A stretch of DNA of 64,000 bases from Urechis unicinctus (GCA_034190875.2 CM067349.1:30616020-30680019); one strand, 5' to 3'. Counted from the stretch's first letter, positions 27,309 through 40,940 are shown. Notes: generated by a model from the letters alone, not told the origin. Numbers and translations are program-made.

Positions 27309-27523
<215 letters not shown>

Positions 27524-30221
27524 AGTCACTTATCAGTACACTTATCAGACAGAGGAACACGTCCATAGCAATGTAGCATCGTGGATGGCTGTCATGAAGT
27601 GGTATTGATAATTGGTAGGGAACGTGACTGGCCTAGGTTCATTAGAGTAGCGCGGGTCACGTAGCTTGCGTTGGACAGCCAAGTTTCCCGTAATGCGGAG
27701 ACAGGTGATATACATCGCCAATGTCTTTTCCTGAAACTGGTGGACTCGAACCAACCCTTTAGAACACTGACGTAGGGCAAGCTGAATAACACAGATTCTA
27801 CTGAGGCTCGGGTTTATTATTATTATCTGACGAACTAACAAATGATGATATTGGACAAAACCATGACATGCACCTTAATAAAACCGATTTTGAGATGTTG
27901 TTCTACCTCCACTTATGTCACGGAGGTGAGACGAGATAACCTACGACAACTGACCAGTAGTCGGCAGTATTACACCTGATTATAGTCATGTGTTGTACAA
28001 ACCAACGACTTCAATGGAGAGCGCTACATGACGCCACAGTTGTTAATCCCAATCCTTGATCTATGCAGCTATCTACAATGTAGTACCGTTCATGACATGC
28101 TTGACAGGAGATACATATTGGGTATTAGATTGTCATGTTTGCACATATAAAATACAGCAATACAACTACTGCAACTTAAACATCTAGTATATTCCCATGC
28201 AACACGATTCAAACGTGAAACGTTAAGGCGTGGATTACTTTTACTATTTATGGAGCCCCACCATTAACCCACAAAGCTATCGTCGACCGAAGCAAAACCC
28301 AGCCACACATCCGGCAGTGCTGATTCACACATGCACTCAATTTTCATGACACTCATCTGGGGAATGTACAACATATAAATCGATGTAAAACAGTACAAAC
28401 ACGACATGGGAATTACTGCTTCCAGTGTATCTATTGCATTTTATGCACCAACTGAACAAAGCAATCGTATGACTTACGTGGGAGAGAGGCTTAGGGTGGA
28501 GCATTATATGACTATGACTCCTATTTGAGAGCGCTTCAGCCGTGAAAATCTCAAGACCGTTTGCCAAAGGAAAGAAGTGCGTATTATCATTCATTGTGTC
28601 GGCATATGTGCGCTCATCGCTCTCAATAAAAAGTGACTTGCAGCATCAGCAAATAAAGATGTAAAGCAACCGTTTTTATATGTATTTCAACTAATTTACA
28701 TAACTATGAATTACTTGATATTAAATCTTGTAAATAGTAAAAGATCAATGTGAACTATATTCTTGATGTACAATGGGAGAATTGCTCATTTGTGATTAAA
28801 TCTCCCACAATCGGTTTACAATGATAAGCCATGTGACGTTAAGCCGTTTCCGGTGCAAATATAGCGTAACTTGATGGTAGCTTGGTGAATAGTGTCAAGC
28901 CGTGGGCAGCAATCGTCACCATTACCAATGGCAAAATGCATCTTATAGCATCCAATGAATGGAGCAGTGGAAATCTATTCAAAAGTATGTGGATTTAATA
29001 TATTTGACTTCAGCCTCCCAACTACAGTCAGCAAACCGTGTTAATTCATTGCAATGTTTTTTTCGTCTCGCGAGGTAGAAATCACAAAGAGTACTCCTCC
29101 AAGGACTAGCCAAAGCAAATTAAAACACCGACACCTTATTGAACATATAAATAGTCATAGCAGTTACTATACTTTTCCTGTAAAGCACTAATCAACAATT
29201 GATGAGCCGTTGTGTTTTACTTATCACACGTGACAGGACCTGTATTCAGCTGTTGTCTGGTGTATCAATACCAGCTGCAAGATTCGCCACCGAAAGTCAC
29301 ATCATTTCCAATATTTTATGTCGATATTTCAAGCACACTGTGCATTTTGGAATAAGATAACCATTACTGTGTGATTTCTGGATTATTTTGCATTTCATTT
29401 CATAACTGGCATATGACGCAATCTACATTCCAAACACGGCATGTTCCTTCGGCAGACCGTAGTGTAATTTCTTATACTCTTTTATAGCATATATCAACCA
29501 CCCACCACACATATCTCGTTGACAAACGCTTACTCAACGCAATGGTTGTTTGGCTATCTTTGTTGGCATGATATTGGTATTAAGAAATGATGCGCGGTAT
29601 TGGTATAGTTATTTTCTACATAAGCTGCACAATGCGATTCTTACCATTGTTTACAATAGCTGTAGCTGTGGATTAATCCTTCTTGTTTAATACCGACACA
29701 GCTTCTTGATAATTGTGCAATATGAAACTTCGCCCAAACTGCGCTTTCATACATTGGCTCGGTTGTCAGAGGAGATGAGATTCTCGTAGCGGACAAACGA
29801 TGACCATATGAAGCCTTGTACGATTCATATCATTCGATTACTACCTTGCCAACACATAAGCACTTATGACTATCTATACGTTCCTGGTATATAAAGGCTG
29901 ACCCACTTGATTCCAGGCGTAATGATATTTTATAACGAATGCTCAATTTTGTCAACAAACAGCGTTAAAAATATCAATGCTACATTGTAGTCAAAAACAA
30001 ACACAAAACTTTACCCTACCAACTATCAAATAAGTGGTAGTAACAACTTCCTTGTCTTAAACACACTGATCCTGACCACACCCCAGCGTAGATTCGTATC
30101 GAATCGAATGGAATAGTCAGTAATATATCTTTGATGAATTACTTACAATACAGGTGTTATAGATTTAGGATGTATCTTTTCAAACAGTGTGCTATCATGT
30201 GATGGTATATTGCCTGAGCTG

Positions 30222-30241
30222 TGTTTTTTTTTTTTTTTTTT
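30222..30241 (+). repeat. Poly-T run
   Basis: A run of about 18-20 T within copy C, absent from the equivalent positions of copies B, D and E. Confidence 0.9.
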
Positions 30242-31609
30242 GCGGGGTGATACAGTTTTGCATGACAACACTCACTTGTCAGCAGATCAATGTTTTGTAC
30301 GGATATTATTAAAGATTATCCAAACATCAATCTCCAGTTGACGACAACAGCTGTATATACGATCAAGCAACGGTGCAAGTTATGCCAACCAGCCATGGTA
30401 CACATATCGCTCCTTCGCGGCTCCTGCTTCATTGGTGCTGGTATGATTGCCCACTAGCGTTCCACCCAACAAAACTTCGGGATATTTATGAACAAGTGGC
30501 CTGCAGCCGGCGGCAGGTAAAGGTTAATTAACAGATCCGTGAGTTAGATAGGGAACCATCACAAACCACAGGAAAGGCGTAAACATATCATAAGTGACCT
30601 CAGAGGCAACGGGTACCAGGTAAATAATGTAGCTGTAAGCAGATTGTTGGCAAAAATTGCCATCGCATGACTATTGCTTCTCAATATCATGGTTTTGGGA
30701 GTAATTTTGAGACAACACGACAGGAGACGTACAATGTTGTTTATTCAACGCGCAATGACTGCACGCGAAGCTTTCAAAAGGGTTAAAGTCTCGATGCTGC
30801 GTCAACACCAGTGGCAGGAAAAGGTTAAGGTACATTGTAATTAAATCATACCAGTACAAGGTAGGTCGACACAATGAAAATGCATTTAGATTGCCAGAGA
30901 TGATTGGAAACTGATCTTCATTACCTAACGGGGATGACGCTGATAGTGCTCGTGTATATTTGGATGCCCTCGGAAACATCAAAACGTTCGTTTTGGGGAA
31001 CCTGTGTTACTTTAGGTGAAATAATAAATGACATTTTAAGTCAGTCTCTGACATCTGGACGTGAATAGGCCAAGTAACCATTCAACAGTAGTTAGTTTTA
31101 TCACCTCTAGTGAGAGCTGAGTGCTACATCCGCCCTTGTTATCTTCTGTGGCAGAGGCTGCGTTGTTGAGGAAAGGATGATGTTGCAAACATAGTTATAT
31201 CCTTCGGTTAAGTATTTGGAGAGGTTGTGCTTATTATATTTTTGTTAGAGAGTCCCACGTGCTCTGACATTAATACTGATTGTTTGTGGCTGGACTTAGA
31301 TAATGTGTATGGTTGGACGCCTCTTGTGTTCCAAAAATCAGCTAGCAACAGGCACGTGAAAACAAAAGGTTTGTATGTGTCATAAATTTTATAACCTAAG
31401 GGTAGGTTCCATGTGGCGCAATGGATGCCTCGGTATTTGCGCAGTAAGCCTTGATGGCATCGAAATGACGTGAGCAGGATATATAACATGCTGTATGATT
31501 TCTTCTGCTGGGATAAACATTTAAGTAAAGAGCTGCAAAACGTTCGATGATACATAATAAGTTTATCTTGTGTTCTTTCTACGTGTTATTTAATAGTTAT
31601 CAGACTGAA

Positions 31610-31611
31610 TA

Positions 31612-31686
<75 letters not shown>
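31610..31686 (+). repeat. (TA)n microsatellite in copy C
   Basis: About 75 bp of TA directly abutting the first of two identical 88-bp direct repeats. Confidence 0.95.
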
Positions 31687-31689
<3 letters not shown>

Positions 31690-31940
31690 AATCAATCATC
31701 GTGGATCAAACACAGTCATCACATGTATTAAACACAGCATAAGTTGATAACAACCATGTTATGATTTTATTATTTTATTCATGCATATGTTTCGTCGTGA
31801 AAGTAAACAAGAAACGGTCATAAAAATTTGAATGATCGCTTTGTAAACATTGTATGTGAATCAATCATCGTGGATCAAACACAGTCATCACATGTATTAA
31901 ACACAGCATAAGTTGATAACAACCATGTTATGATTTTATT
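31684..31940 (+). repeat. Two identical 88-bp direct repeats, 169 bp apart
   Basis: The segment starting 'tatgtgaatcaatcatcgtg' occurs at 31,684-31,771 and again at 31,853-31,940 with no difference that I can see. Copies A and B have this segment once. The lack of divergence marks a recent local duplication. Confidence 0.9.
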
Positions 31941-32245
31941 TATTGTTTTTCTTCCAATGTCATCTGGACAATATTTCGATAGAATCAACTTTCCACAATA
32001 TCAAGCTCGTAGCAATGGATATAGATTTAGTGCATTGTGAATGTTTAATAATATTATACCAAAACTGACATTGTTATGAATCAAAACCTCTTCAAACATA
32101 CGGCATACCTGAGGTCAGGAATTCCGTGATTAATGATGCCTCATTATCTTACTCGTCTATCAGTAATTTAACCTTTACCTGCTTCTGGCTACAGGACGAC
32201 TACTAACTCGATGTTAAACAAGAGCCGTGAAAACGATTTTGCGAG

Positions 32246-32322
32246 ACTTTTTAACATGGCTGGTTGGCATAATGTTGCTTCATCTTGTATACAGCTATTG
32301 ACATCAGCTGGGTATAAATGAT
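32246..32322 (-). repeat. Inverted fragment of the module, unit II
   Basis: The same inverted piece as at 20,326-20,400. Its reverse complement contains 'atgccaaccagccatgtt' and matches 14,785 in copy B. Confidence 0.6.
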
Positions 32323-32354
32323 GGCGAATCACCTGTATATACCTATAATAAAAG

Positions 32355-32550
32355 GTAGTATACGTAGAATGCGTTCTGTGAAATTACTCAGCAGTGGGTA
32401 CTGTGCCTGTTGTGATGGGAGAGATCTGCTCAAATGCCGAGGTCTTCTTATGAACACCATGCATCCAGCCATGTTATCACACCTGGGCATCAAACATAAA
32501 ACCCGCGGATCAAAAGGCGAGGTACCTAACCACTGTGCAACGAGGATGTT
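32355..32550 (-). mobile_element. tRNA-derived SINE, copy in unit II
   Basis: On the minus strand the head is 'cctcgttgcacagtggttag', followed by 'ttttgatccgcgggtt' and 'gtttgatgccc', then the body with 'aagacctcggcatttgagca'. It is collinear with the SINE in unit I. The 118-residue minus-strand frame across it is a reading of the SINE, not a gene. Confidence 0.65.
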
Positions 32551-33794
32551 CCCATCCGAATGTTCTATAGCTTCATTGACAAAAGAGGATGTCAATGCGT
32601 CACAATTGTATCGACAGAAACGGAGAGACAGATCTAAAGGTAGAACGCATTTGTCTGTTATGGTGTGTGTAATACGACTTAACATCGCTTGCTGCTATGT
32701 CACACAGTTTGTGAACTATGGTTGAGTAGCAGCAATCACATCCTCTTTTATAGATTCATACATTAAGCAACACGAATTATGGGCAGCCACTATATCTTCC
32801 AATGCGTGTAATAAGTTATGGCGAAGACGACTGCACATCTTGGCTTGATGCCAATCGTTAGGCTTCTATCAAGTTGCGTTGTGTTTTGACCGAACGCAAT
32901 ACGTAATTATTTAATCTAATTGTAGAACAGTCAATCACCAATTAGCTAGCAATGCATGTGGTTGGCTAATTCCTGTTTATTCTTTCACCCATAGCTGATG
33001 ATAGGCGAAGCATTTAATGATGAATTTTTGTTTTGACGTTTGCATTTGGTTACCATAGCGTTTTAACTTGGAGATGCAGGTAATGCAAGTCAAGTTCTAT
33101 TTGAGAGTGATGAGCGCACATGTACTTTGTCTTCGCTTATCTTTGAGAATCAGTCCAACGATTTGCATCTTTTAGACACTTTCAACTTGAAATGGAGTAA
33201 ACCGCGTTATGTCTCTCTCTCCCCGAAAAGTCAATCGATTTCTTCTTTTATTACATATATAAATCGTCAATGATTGATGTTTGTGCGTTTGAGTTGCAAG
33301 TCGTATGTACAGTAATGATATGTTGTTTTCTGCGCTGACCCACATACAGCCAGATACTGGATAAGTATAATAAGATAACAATCCGATTAACAAAGCAAAT
33401 TTGCAATAGCATTCATCGCTTTACAACGACATCGTTGACGCATCTTGCCTATTTAACAATGTCGCAAATATAGGTTGTACTCCTGTGTTATATTGACAAT
33501 CTTGTTCATCACCCTTGTCTTTCTCGTGCGTCGAACTAGTTAATTAATTTCTGCAATAAAGTCGGCGGCGTTCACTACCACTGTGTAAAGAAGTATTCTA
33601 ACCAAGGGATTTAAACACGATCTTTTTCTACAGATGAAACCAAAGAATCATGCTGGCTTCTTATGATATAGTAATATGTAATAGATGACAGGCTGATGAT
33701 GTACTTGGCAGGTGTCTCCCATTGGAAATACACAATTGCGTATATCTCCCTTGAATGATAGACCATAGCTCAGCATGGTCAAAATCTTTACCAT

Positions 33795-33795
<1 letters not shown>

Positions 33796-33862
<67 letters not shown>

Positions 33863-33948
33863 ATCAATATTATTATTATCATCATCATCATCATCTTCTT
33901 CTTCTTCTTCTTCTTCTTCTTCTTCTTCTTCTTCTTCTTCTTCTTCTG
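33796..33948 (+). repeat. (ATC)n then (TTC)n compound microsatellite, unit II
   Basis: About 22 ATC units, a short 'aatattattatt' spacer, more ATC, then about 18 TTC units. It is homologous to the interrupted tract at 24,510 in unit I. Confidence 0.95.
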
Positions 33949-35818
33949 CACGTTAGATCATTACCCCATGTGTTCTGGTTTTTAGGGTGTGCACGATGAA
34001 TGTTGAATACAGTTTCCAATATGCCGTACCCGAGTTAATGTATTTAAGCTACGTCCAATTTTTCAATGGATGTCGGGAAAGACATAAAGATTAGTAACAT
34101 AACATCCTTAGAGTTTGCTTCTTGATATATATTATGCTACTTAGCCGATACCTTTTGGATTCGACAAGCTTTTTCTGTTCGTCTACAGGGCTAACACTGT
34201 TGTGTCCGATGTGTCTGTTTTTAGACGGCCTTTAAACAACCATCAATGTAGCCCTTCGTGTAGCGTAAGTGATGCTCAAATTGCTCCAAGCCAGTGTGAT
34301 TGTGGGTAGGTTAAATTCTGCAAGATCAGCGAACCATTATGTATCGGACATATCATGTGTATTAATTTCACCTGTTCACCGTGTGTTTCACCACACACTC
34401 GGCTAACCACAGCATGCTACCCGACCCGCCCAACTCCTCCACGCCAGAAATAACTACAAATCAAGCATTGTCGTGAATATGACATTCATGGAGAATGATT
34501 AGTGCCCGGTGCGCGTAAGGTTGTCGAGTTACATATTGTGATGAACTTTGCAAGACTACTTATCAATCCGTTATAGGTTTATATCGGGGAAACGCTTCCC
34601 CCTGGAATACGCATCCTTACGGTGACGAGATGTTTCTCATAGACACATTGAACCCTTTTATTTGCAGCTTCGAAGATTTGGAACAGAGGTAAGTAAAGCC
34701 AGGGCTTGGCTTTCAACAGAGGTAATATTTCTAGCTGAAAGGGATATATCGCTGAACGTTTCTATTCATATCCAAAGGTCAAGAGGTTGAATATATGCTA
34801 CCTCTGTGTTTTAACAAGTCCTTACGCCAGTAGACAAAGGTACCCATGGATAAACATCAGCGACGTCAGCATCAGTCACTTGTGATAAGTTTACGAGCAT
34901 CATCTGTGGAACAAATTTGCATTCGTCTGATATATCTGACTGGTGCTTGTTATAAGTAGGTTTAGGTATGATGTGTTTATGACGAGCAAGTAGCTTGCGT
35001 TATCTCTGTGTCTTCCTTTATGTTCTGTCTCCTGAAAAGGGGTCAAGTGTACATACATTATCATCCTTTTTTTCTTTTTGATAGCTGCGTGAGCCATCAA
35101 TATCAAAGGTCGCCGAATGTAATGTACGGCTTTAGCGATGTCACTGAACAAACATAAATATTGCAGACTAGTATAACTAACATGCTTGCTCCATGGTATA
35201 TTTCTGACAGCGTCCATTTGTTTTACAAACCTTTCCATCATTCGATATCATGAAGGTTCCACCTATCAGTTAATCTGTTTCGAGAAAGGAGGAGCAGTCT
35301 CTAATACAGCGCGTTATTTATACCATATTGCGTGCATATCTTTGGGGTCATAAAATACATGTCTGTGCAGTAGAAATGGAGAAAACGGTTGAAAATGCGG
35401 CGTTATCTAACACCTTCACCGTGTGGGGGAAACTTACATAATACTCGCAGTTTAGAACAACACCTCCAGGTACCATACATATTGTGTTGTTGGAAAGCAT
35501 ATCATACCAATATTATATGTTACAGTGCTCTCATTGTCAGCTGTTAATTGGAGAATAACTTTGTTATATTTGTTAAAACATTCTAAATATCACAAATGAA
35601 GTAGCATAGCGGATCAGATCAGGATAATTTCTGCAACCATAGCAGATCATAGGCACCGAAAGAGATTAGACACATTCTCAGACTGTGTTGTGAGGGAAAT
35701 CATTGGTAAATTTGATATAGAAGTTTGCAAATGCGTCAACACACCTCATCATTCCTAATACAGAACACAGGATCACGATCAATGAAATGATACATATTAT
35801 TAATTTATTAAGATGTCC

Positions 35819-36043
35819 ACTGATGACAGATTTGTAATGTTTTGGGGATCACCCAGTCAGTGTGACGAGCACCGATTCACACTCACTCACTCTACGACCA
35901 CCCTAATGAGTTAGGCAAGTCGTAATATCGCAATACTGAAGACAGATTTGTAATGTTTTGGGGATCACCCAGTCAGTGTGACGAGCACCGATTCACACTC
36001 ACTCTACGATCTACCTTAATGAGTTAGGCAAGTCGTCATATCG
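35819..36043 (+). repeat. 116-bp tandem duplication
   Basis: The segment starting 'actgatgacagatttgtaat' at 35,819 repeats from 35,935 with few differences, the second copy being about 7-8 bp shorter through loss of a CACT-type repeat unit. Confidence 0.9.
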
Positions 36044-39000
36044 ATGTAGTTTTACGCATCCTATGCCCAATTATTCTTCGACAAGCATGAACAAATCGTT
36101 CGGTGGTTTGTGTTATAATGTGTCATTTGAATCGATGGACGATTAAATACGGATTTGTTTTTTTCTCATTAGACACTTAGATATATTTTGCAACAATTCA
36201 GAATATATGCAAGTTATAAATGTAAAGGTATGAATGGCTTTCATACCATTCTTGACAGCTATAACTTTGCTTTCACGTGGTATCATTATTTGGTTAACAT
36301 ATGCATTTATAATACTAGTTTGGGATACAAACTTCCACCTTAGTTGTAGTGTTAGTTTTTTGGTAGCTTTTTCGAACCCGGCACAAATAAATTGAGGATT
36401 CGAAGCATAGCGCGTTTTCAACTTTATATAGAATTTATGATATTACAAAACGCAATTACGTTAAGACATGCGCCTAACCATGACGCATAAACTATTACAT
36501 CTTAACGTCGGAAGAAAGGCTTGTATGTTTCACATAAAAAAAAACAGAATTGTCGTTTGATTGACGTCTGTTGCAGTGGAAATGATTATAACATGCTGTA
36601 TAATAAGTTGACCTTACATATTGCCGTACATATGCAGATTATCAATACATTTTTATTGTGAGGATCACGAGTTAAGTTTCCAACCAGCGAACCAAATGGA
36701 CAAACAAAAACACACTTAAGCTACATCCAGTGGAATCTTACCTGAAATCACGGGTAAGAGATTCCAGGTAGATAATGCTGGTACTTATTTAAAGTACGCG
36801 TGTTTTAAGATAAAGAGAGTACAGTATTGCCTATCAATCCAGCTCATTGGCCTCTTAATATGAAATAAGTTCTTAAGTTGATAACAATCATAACGAAGCT
36901 GTTCGCCAAGTGCTGCATGCTGTCTTTATTTACATCAGTTTGGGGCATTACTGAAGTGCCAACTGAAGAAGCCAATAGAGCTTATAGGAACATCGCTAAG
37001 TCTTACGGCTGTGTTTTTGAAGCTGCCAGGTTATGTTTGTGTAAGAATCAATACCTTCCAGTGATATTACACGACTCCTCAATGGACGGTATTTGATAGC
37101 ATTGACGAGGCGTCATATGTCGAGCATTTCCTGTACATCGTTCACTGGGTGTCCTTCATCCATGATTTATCTATGATAATGGGATTCGTTACATGTCATA
37201 TACACCACAAATAGAAACGTATTGTAACTTACCAGGCAGCACGACCCTTGGGGACCAGTCAAGAGCAATGTGGCACCATGGATGGCTTTCAAGAAGTGCT
37301 AGACAATTTAACTGGCCTTGGTGTGTAGGGGTTGAGCGGGTCGGGTAGCATGCGTTGGACCGCCCAGTGGCCCGTCGTGAGATGACACACCAATAGAGCA
37401 GGTGCTATACATTACTATAGGAGATGTCTTTGTCCGGTACATAAGAACACTGACTGAGGGCATGATGAATAACACCTATTCTACTGAGGCTCGGGTGTAT
37501 TATTTTTTTCTAACGAACTTGTTGATATTGAACAACATCGTGTCATATACCTTCGTAAAACCGATATTGAGATATTATACCCTGATTAAACGAGTACGGC
37601 TTATCTCAGATACGTTATCACGTATTCATCTCTAATTTCCAAAGCATGATCTATACTGGGTGCAGCGGAGGCGCTTCTTCATTCATGCTAGATACTTCGT
37701 GTACAATATGTCTCGGTCATAAGTTACATCTAGTGCTGGGAATCCACCAATCCTTACACAGTTGATATTTACTTGCCACCAGCTAATCGTGGTATACAAA
37801 TATTCTATCTGGTCCGGAATAACTACCACTACAGGGGGTCGTATCTAGGTTTCCAGCTCAATGTACCATCAATAAACATCACGTGAAATCAGGTACCATG
37901 TTCGCAGTGCGGCTACATTAGTGTCAAATAATGTAAAATAAACAAAACAACAGGCGACTGTGTTTGACAGAAAGTAAATGGCTTCATGGGCCGATAATGA
38001 AAAGGTTGGGCAATCGCTGGCTTGGCCGATTATGTTGAAGACCTCCAATTATGTCGAGGAGGTGAGACGAGATAACCACCGACAACTGACCAGTAGTCGG
38101 CAGTATTACACCTGCCTACAGTCAAGTGTTGTAACCTGCACCTGCTGGCATCTGTCTGTGGGTGTTAGTACTAATAAAAGCCAACGATTTTAATGCATAG
38201 CACAACATCTGTGTACGATTGATATTTACAGTCCTTAATCTATGCAAATGTTTACTCTTAATACCGTTCATGACAAGATTGACAGTCGATTAAAACTTTT
38301 AGGCGTAGATTGCTTTTTCTATTTGTGGAGTCGCATCATTAACCCGCAAAAGTATCGTCATCTGAAACCTAACCCAGCCACACATCTTGCTGTGCTGATT
38401 TACACACATGAAAATATTACATAGCCATGGGCATATAACGTCAAGACCCATCAACAAATCCAACGCATATCGATTCACTCGCCTGAACTACCCATTTGTC
38501 ATGAAATAAATGCATATACCAACCCACATTACGACCTTAGCGGTAATACATATATAATATTGAACATATAAAAAAATCGATATATCTGGTGAGGCCTGAA
38601 ATATTTCATATTGAGTGAACTTTAATACATCAGATAAAAATACAATGGCATAAGTGTTATACTAGTGAAACGAACGTTCTGCTCATCGTGCATTCTAATT
38701 AAGCTGAGAGCGGTGATGCTACCGAATGTGTCTTTGCTGACTTAACGTTTGGATCACTAATAGAAAACATCAGTGGAAGAAAACTCAGACGTTTTGGAGC
38801 GTTGAACTACACTGATTGGAAGTAATATAATAAGACCCAAAAACAAACACCAGATCAAAGGTGTTACACGTGGATATCATTCATATAAGTAAGATTGTTT
38901 CGCTGTGAAAGAATTGCCTTGCAAATCGGGCATTTGTATGATGCATGATTGTCCTGGAGTTATATGTTTATGGAATTGGCAAAACATACAGCATACCATT

Positions 39001-39368
39001 TTTATACAAAAGGCACGTGTCGGATGTAATCGAACGTTACCGTGCATGTGTTTTGTCACATATTAAGCGATGTAAAACAGTACAAATACGATATGAGAAT
39101 TACTGATAGTTATATTCTGAGTATGCTTCCAGTGTATTTATTGCATTTAATGCACCAACTGAACAAAGCAATCGTATGACTTACGTGGGAGAGAAGCTTA
39201 AGGTGGAGTATTTTATAACTATGACTCCTATTTGAGAGCGCTTCAGCCGTGAAAATCTACAGACCGATCGCCTTTGCGTCAGCAATATGTGCGCTCTCGC
39301 TCTCAATAAAAAGTGACTTGTAGCATCAGCAAAAAAAGATGTAATGTGTTTATATGTATGTCAACTAA

Positions 39369-39372
39369 TTAA
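39369..39372 (+). repeat. TTAA target-site duplication, left
   Basis: TTAA directly precedes the AGATCA terminus. It matches TTAA at 43,239-43,242, and the paralogous site in unit I (28,695-28,698) reads TTTA between the same flanks 'caactaa' and 'cataac'. Confidence 0.85.
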
Positions 39373-39578
39373 AGATCAAAACTAACATTTTTTGGCATAT
39401 CCGATTTGTATGTTGCAAAATGTAGGAAAATATCTTTTAATCTGACCACGGTAGATAATTTTACATTCTCTCAAGTACTGTGGACATAAATCCGCTGAGA
39501 ATGTGGTGCTCGGGTTTAATTCCGATCGAATTCCCAGAGTCCATTTTGCACCAGTTGGTCGCTAGGAGGCAGGTCGCG

Positions 39579-39586
39579 TGACGTCA
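39579..39586. promoter_or_regulatory. CRE-like palindrome TGACGTCA, left gene
   Basis: A full TGACGTCA (the consensus for CREB/ATF factors) about 120 bp upstream of the ATG of the P2X7-like gene. Its context 'gtgacgtcacgtttgc' is mirrored by the right-hand site ('gtgacgtcacgttcgc' on the minus strand), so the two are part of a subterminal inverted repeat. The promoter role is inferred from position. Confidence 0.45.
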
Positions 39587-39703
39587 CGTTTGCGGCTCGT
39601 CCCAAAACAAATTCGAAGGCGGTATTTCGGAAGCTGAGAAACATTATACGATCCGCGATTTTTTCCCTGCAACTTTCCTTTCTACTGATAGGTATCTATT
39701 AAC

Positions 39704-40940
39704 ATGTCGTCATCAGATGAAGATTATGAAGCCCCATTAGGTGAAATGGGTATTTATTTGAGCCCACACAATTGCGAATAACAAACGAGTCAGATAATGG
39801 TGTTGGGAGCTCAGAAACGGATTCCGATTCGGAAAATGAATTCAGCAAAGACGCTTTGACTTTCAGGCCAGTGGGAGTGTGGTGGGTAGAAATTTTTCTT
39901 CTCTATTAGTCTAAATGGATTAGCACCGGTAGAAATAACATTTCTGTGTAATGGGGTCTATCTGGCCCACACACCCAAGTCAATAAATTCACCCAGCGCG
40001 TTCCCCGAGCGATAGTGACATGTATGATAATATACATAATTGACTTGGGTGCCTGTGAACTGATCCTTTCAGAATTTAGACGTCCTGTTAATATATCTCT
40101 CATCAGCGTATATTTAAAAGACTAAGTCTACTCTTTTGCTCACAAATAAAGTCAGAATGCTGAGAAGAACTGAATCATGGACAAACATGGACTGCTGGGT
40201 CAGCTTTTGTTATGTGAATGATCTAACTTGGAGTTCAAAATGGTTAAGCTTGATTTGGGCAACCTTTCAGGTGTAGCTGTAACAACTGCGATCAGATGAC
40301 CACATTGCGGGAATGTGTTTGTTGTCGAAATTACCCGAAGATTGGCAACAATAGAAGAGTGGCCATGTATGACCGAACATCCAGGGTTCAAGTCAACCTG
40401 CTTGGACCGTTATGTCCTGCTTGCATGGAAATTCGAGTTCATACAGATAGATGGACATATAGGGGATGAAGTTAACACAAATGAGTTAGTTATGCCTTTA
40501 TTGAAGCACTTATAAGACACACAGCCACTTCTGGACATGGACAATGTGTATCCCAAGTGTCCATGTTGTGCAATACATTTGGTAATCACGTTCAGTGCTA
40601 CCCCATGACAACAAACAGCAAAACCAGCAATACATTTATATCTGGAGTACATAGTTGACAAAAAAAAGAGTTAAAAAACATTACTTTCATATTTCCCTAA
40701 GAAATAATTAATTCTTTTTTACTCCAGGTTATTCAGATATTTGGCCTATCGCCGTTTCATCTACTGGGTGTGGCACAGATTAGGTAGACATAACAGAAAA
40801 GTATTGCCATCATGTGTCTTAAACAAAATAAGATCTACATTCCCAGAAAGTATTGCCATCATGTGTCTTAAACAAAATAAGATCTACATTCCCAGACCCA
40901 GAGGGCCTTTACAGAGGATACCTAGAAAGTAGCCGAGTAG
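39704..40940 (+). pseudogene. P2X7 ballast-domain-like protein gene, three exons, broken
   Basis: Proposed exons are 39,704-39,881, 40,271-40,484 and 40,728 to about 40,940. Splice signals (donor GTGGGT, acceptor TTTCAG; donor GTTAGT, acceptor CTCCAG) join in consistent phase. Exon 1 gives an acidic/serine-rich start with a 'GYLFEP' motif and ends in W completed across the intron. Exon 2 begins with cysteines spaced C-S-C-N-N-C, then 'ECVCCR' and 'MTEHPGFKSTCL'. Exon 3 reads 'YRRFIYWVWHRLGRHNRKV', then 'LPSCVLNKIRSTFP'. These motifs in this order match the cysteine-rich C-terminal (ballast, zinc-binding) domain of P2X7 receptors and the many stand-alone invertebrate proteins with that domain. 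There are no transmembrane or ATP-binding P2X parts. Lesions are a one-base frameshift near 39,746, one near 40,345, and a 49-bp tandem duplication (40,799-40,896) that shifts the frame. The 3' end overlaps the transposase gene on the other strand. Confidence 0.75.
40799..40896 (+). repeat. 49-bp perfect tandem duplication
   Basis: The segment 40,799-40,847 ('aagtattgccatcatgtgtc...') is repeated exactly at 40,848-40,896. It lies in exon 3 of the P2X7-like gene, and since 49 is not a multiple of three it breaks the frame. Reading from the second copy restores the family-like continuation 'FPDPEGLYRGYLES'. Confidence 0.97.

Larger units (their letters stand above)
28800..32080 (+). repeat. Modular unit copy C (within unit I)
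   Basis: It starts at the 'gaatagtgtcaagccgtggg' block (about 28,885; D equivalent 43,489). It proceeds through 'gtcaacaaacagcgttaaaa' (29,949; A 8,446), 'atgccaaccagccatggta' (30,380; B 14,785), the 'cacctctagtga' block (31,101; A 10,550) and 'caatatttcgat' (31,970; A 11,235). Its indel pattern sides with B at some places and with A at others. No gene is supported. Confidence 0.7.

Noticed and set aside
27600..27780. tRNA gene on the minus strand (B-box-like 'ggttcgagtcc')
   Set aside because: No matching acceptor stem, A box or anticodon arm is seen at the right spacing.
32318..32725. 135-residue plus-strand frame and 118-residue minus-strand frame
   Set aside because: Both lie over a tRNA-derived SINE whose paralogue in unit I does not keep the frames.
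33648..33999. Poly-Met, poly-Asp and poly-Ile open frames
   Set aside because: They are produced by the ATC and TTC microsatellites on both strands.
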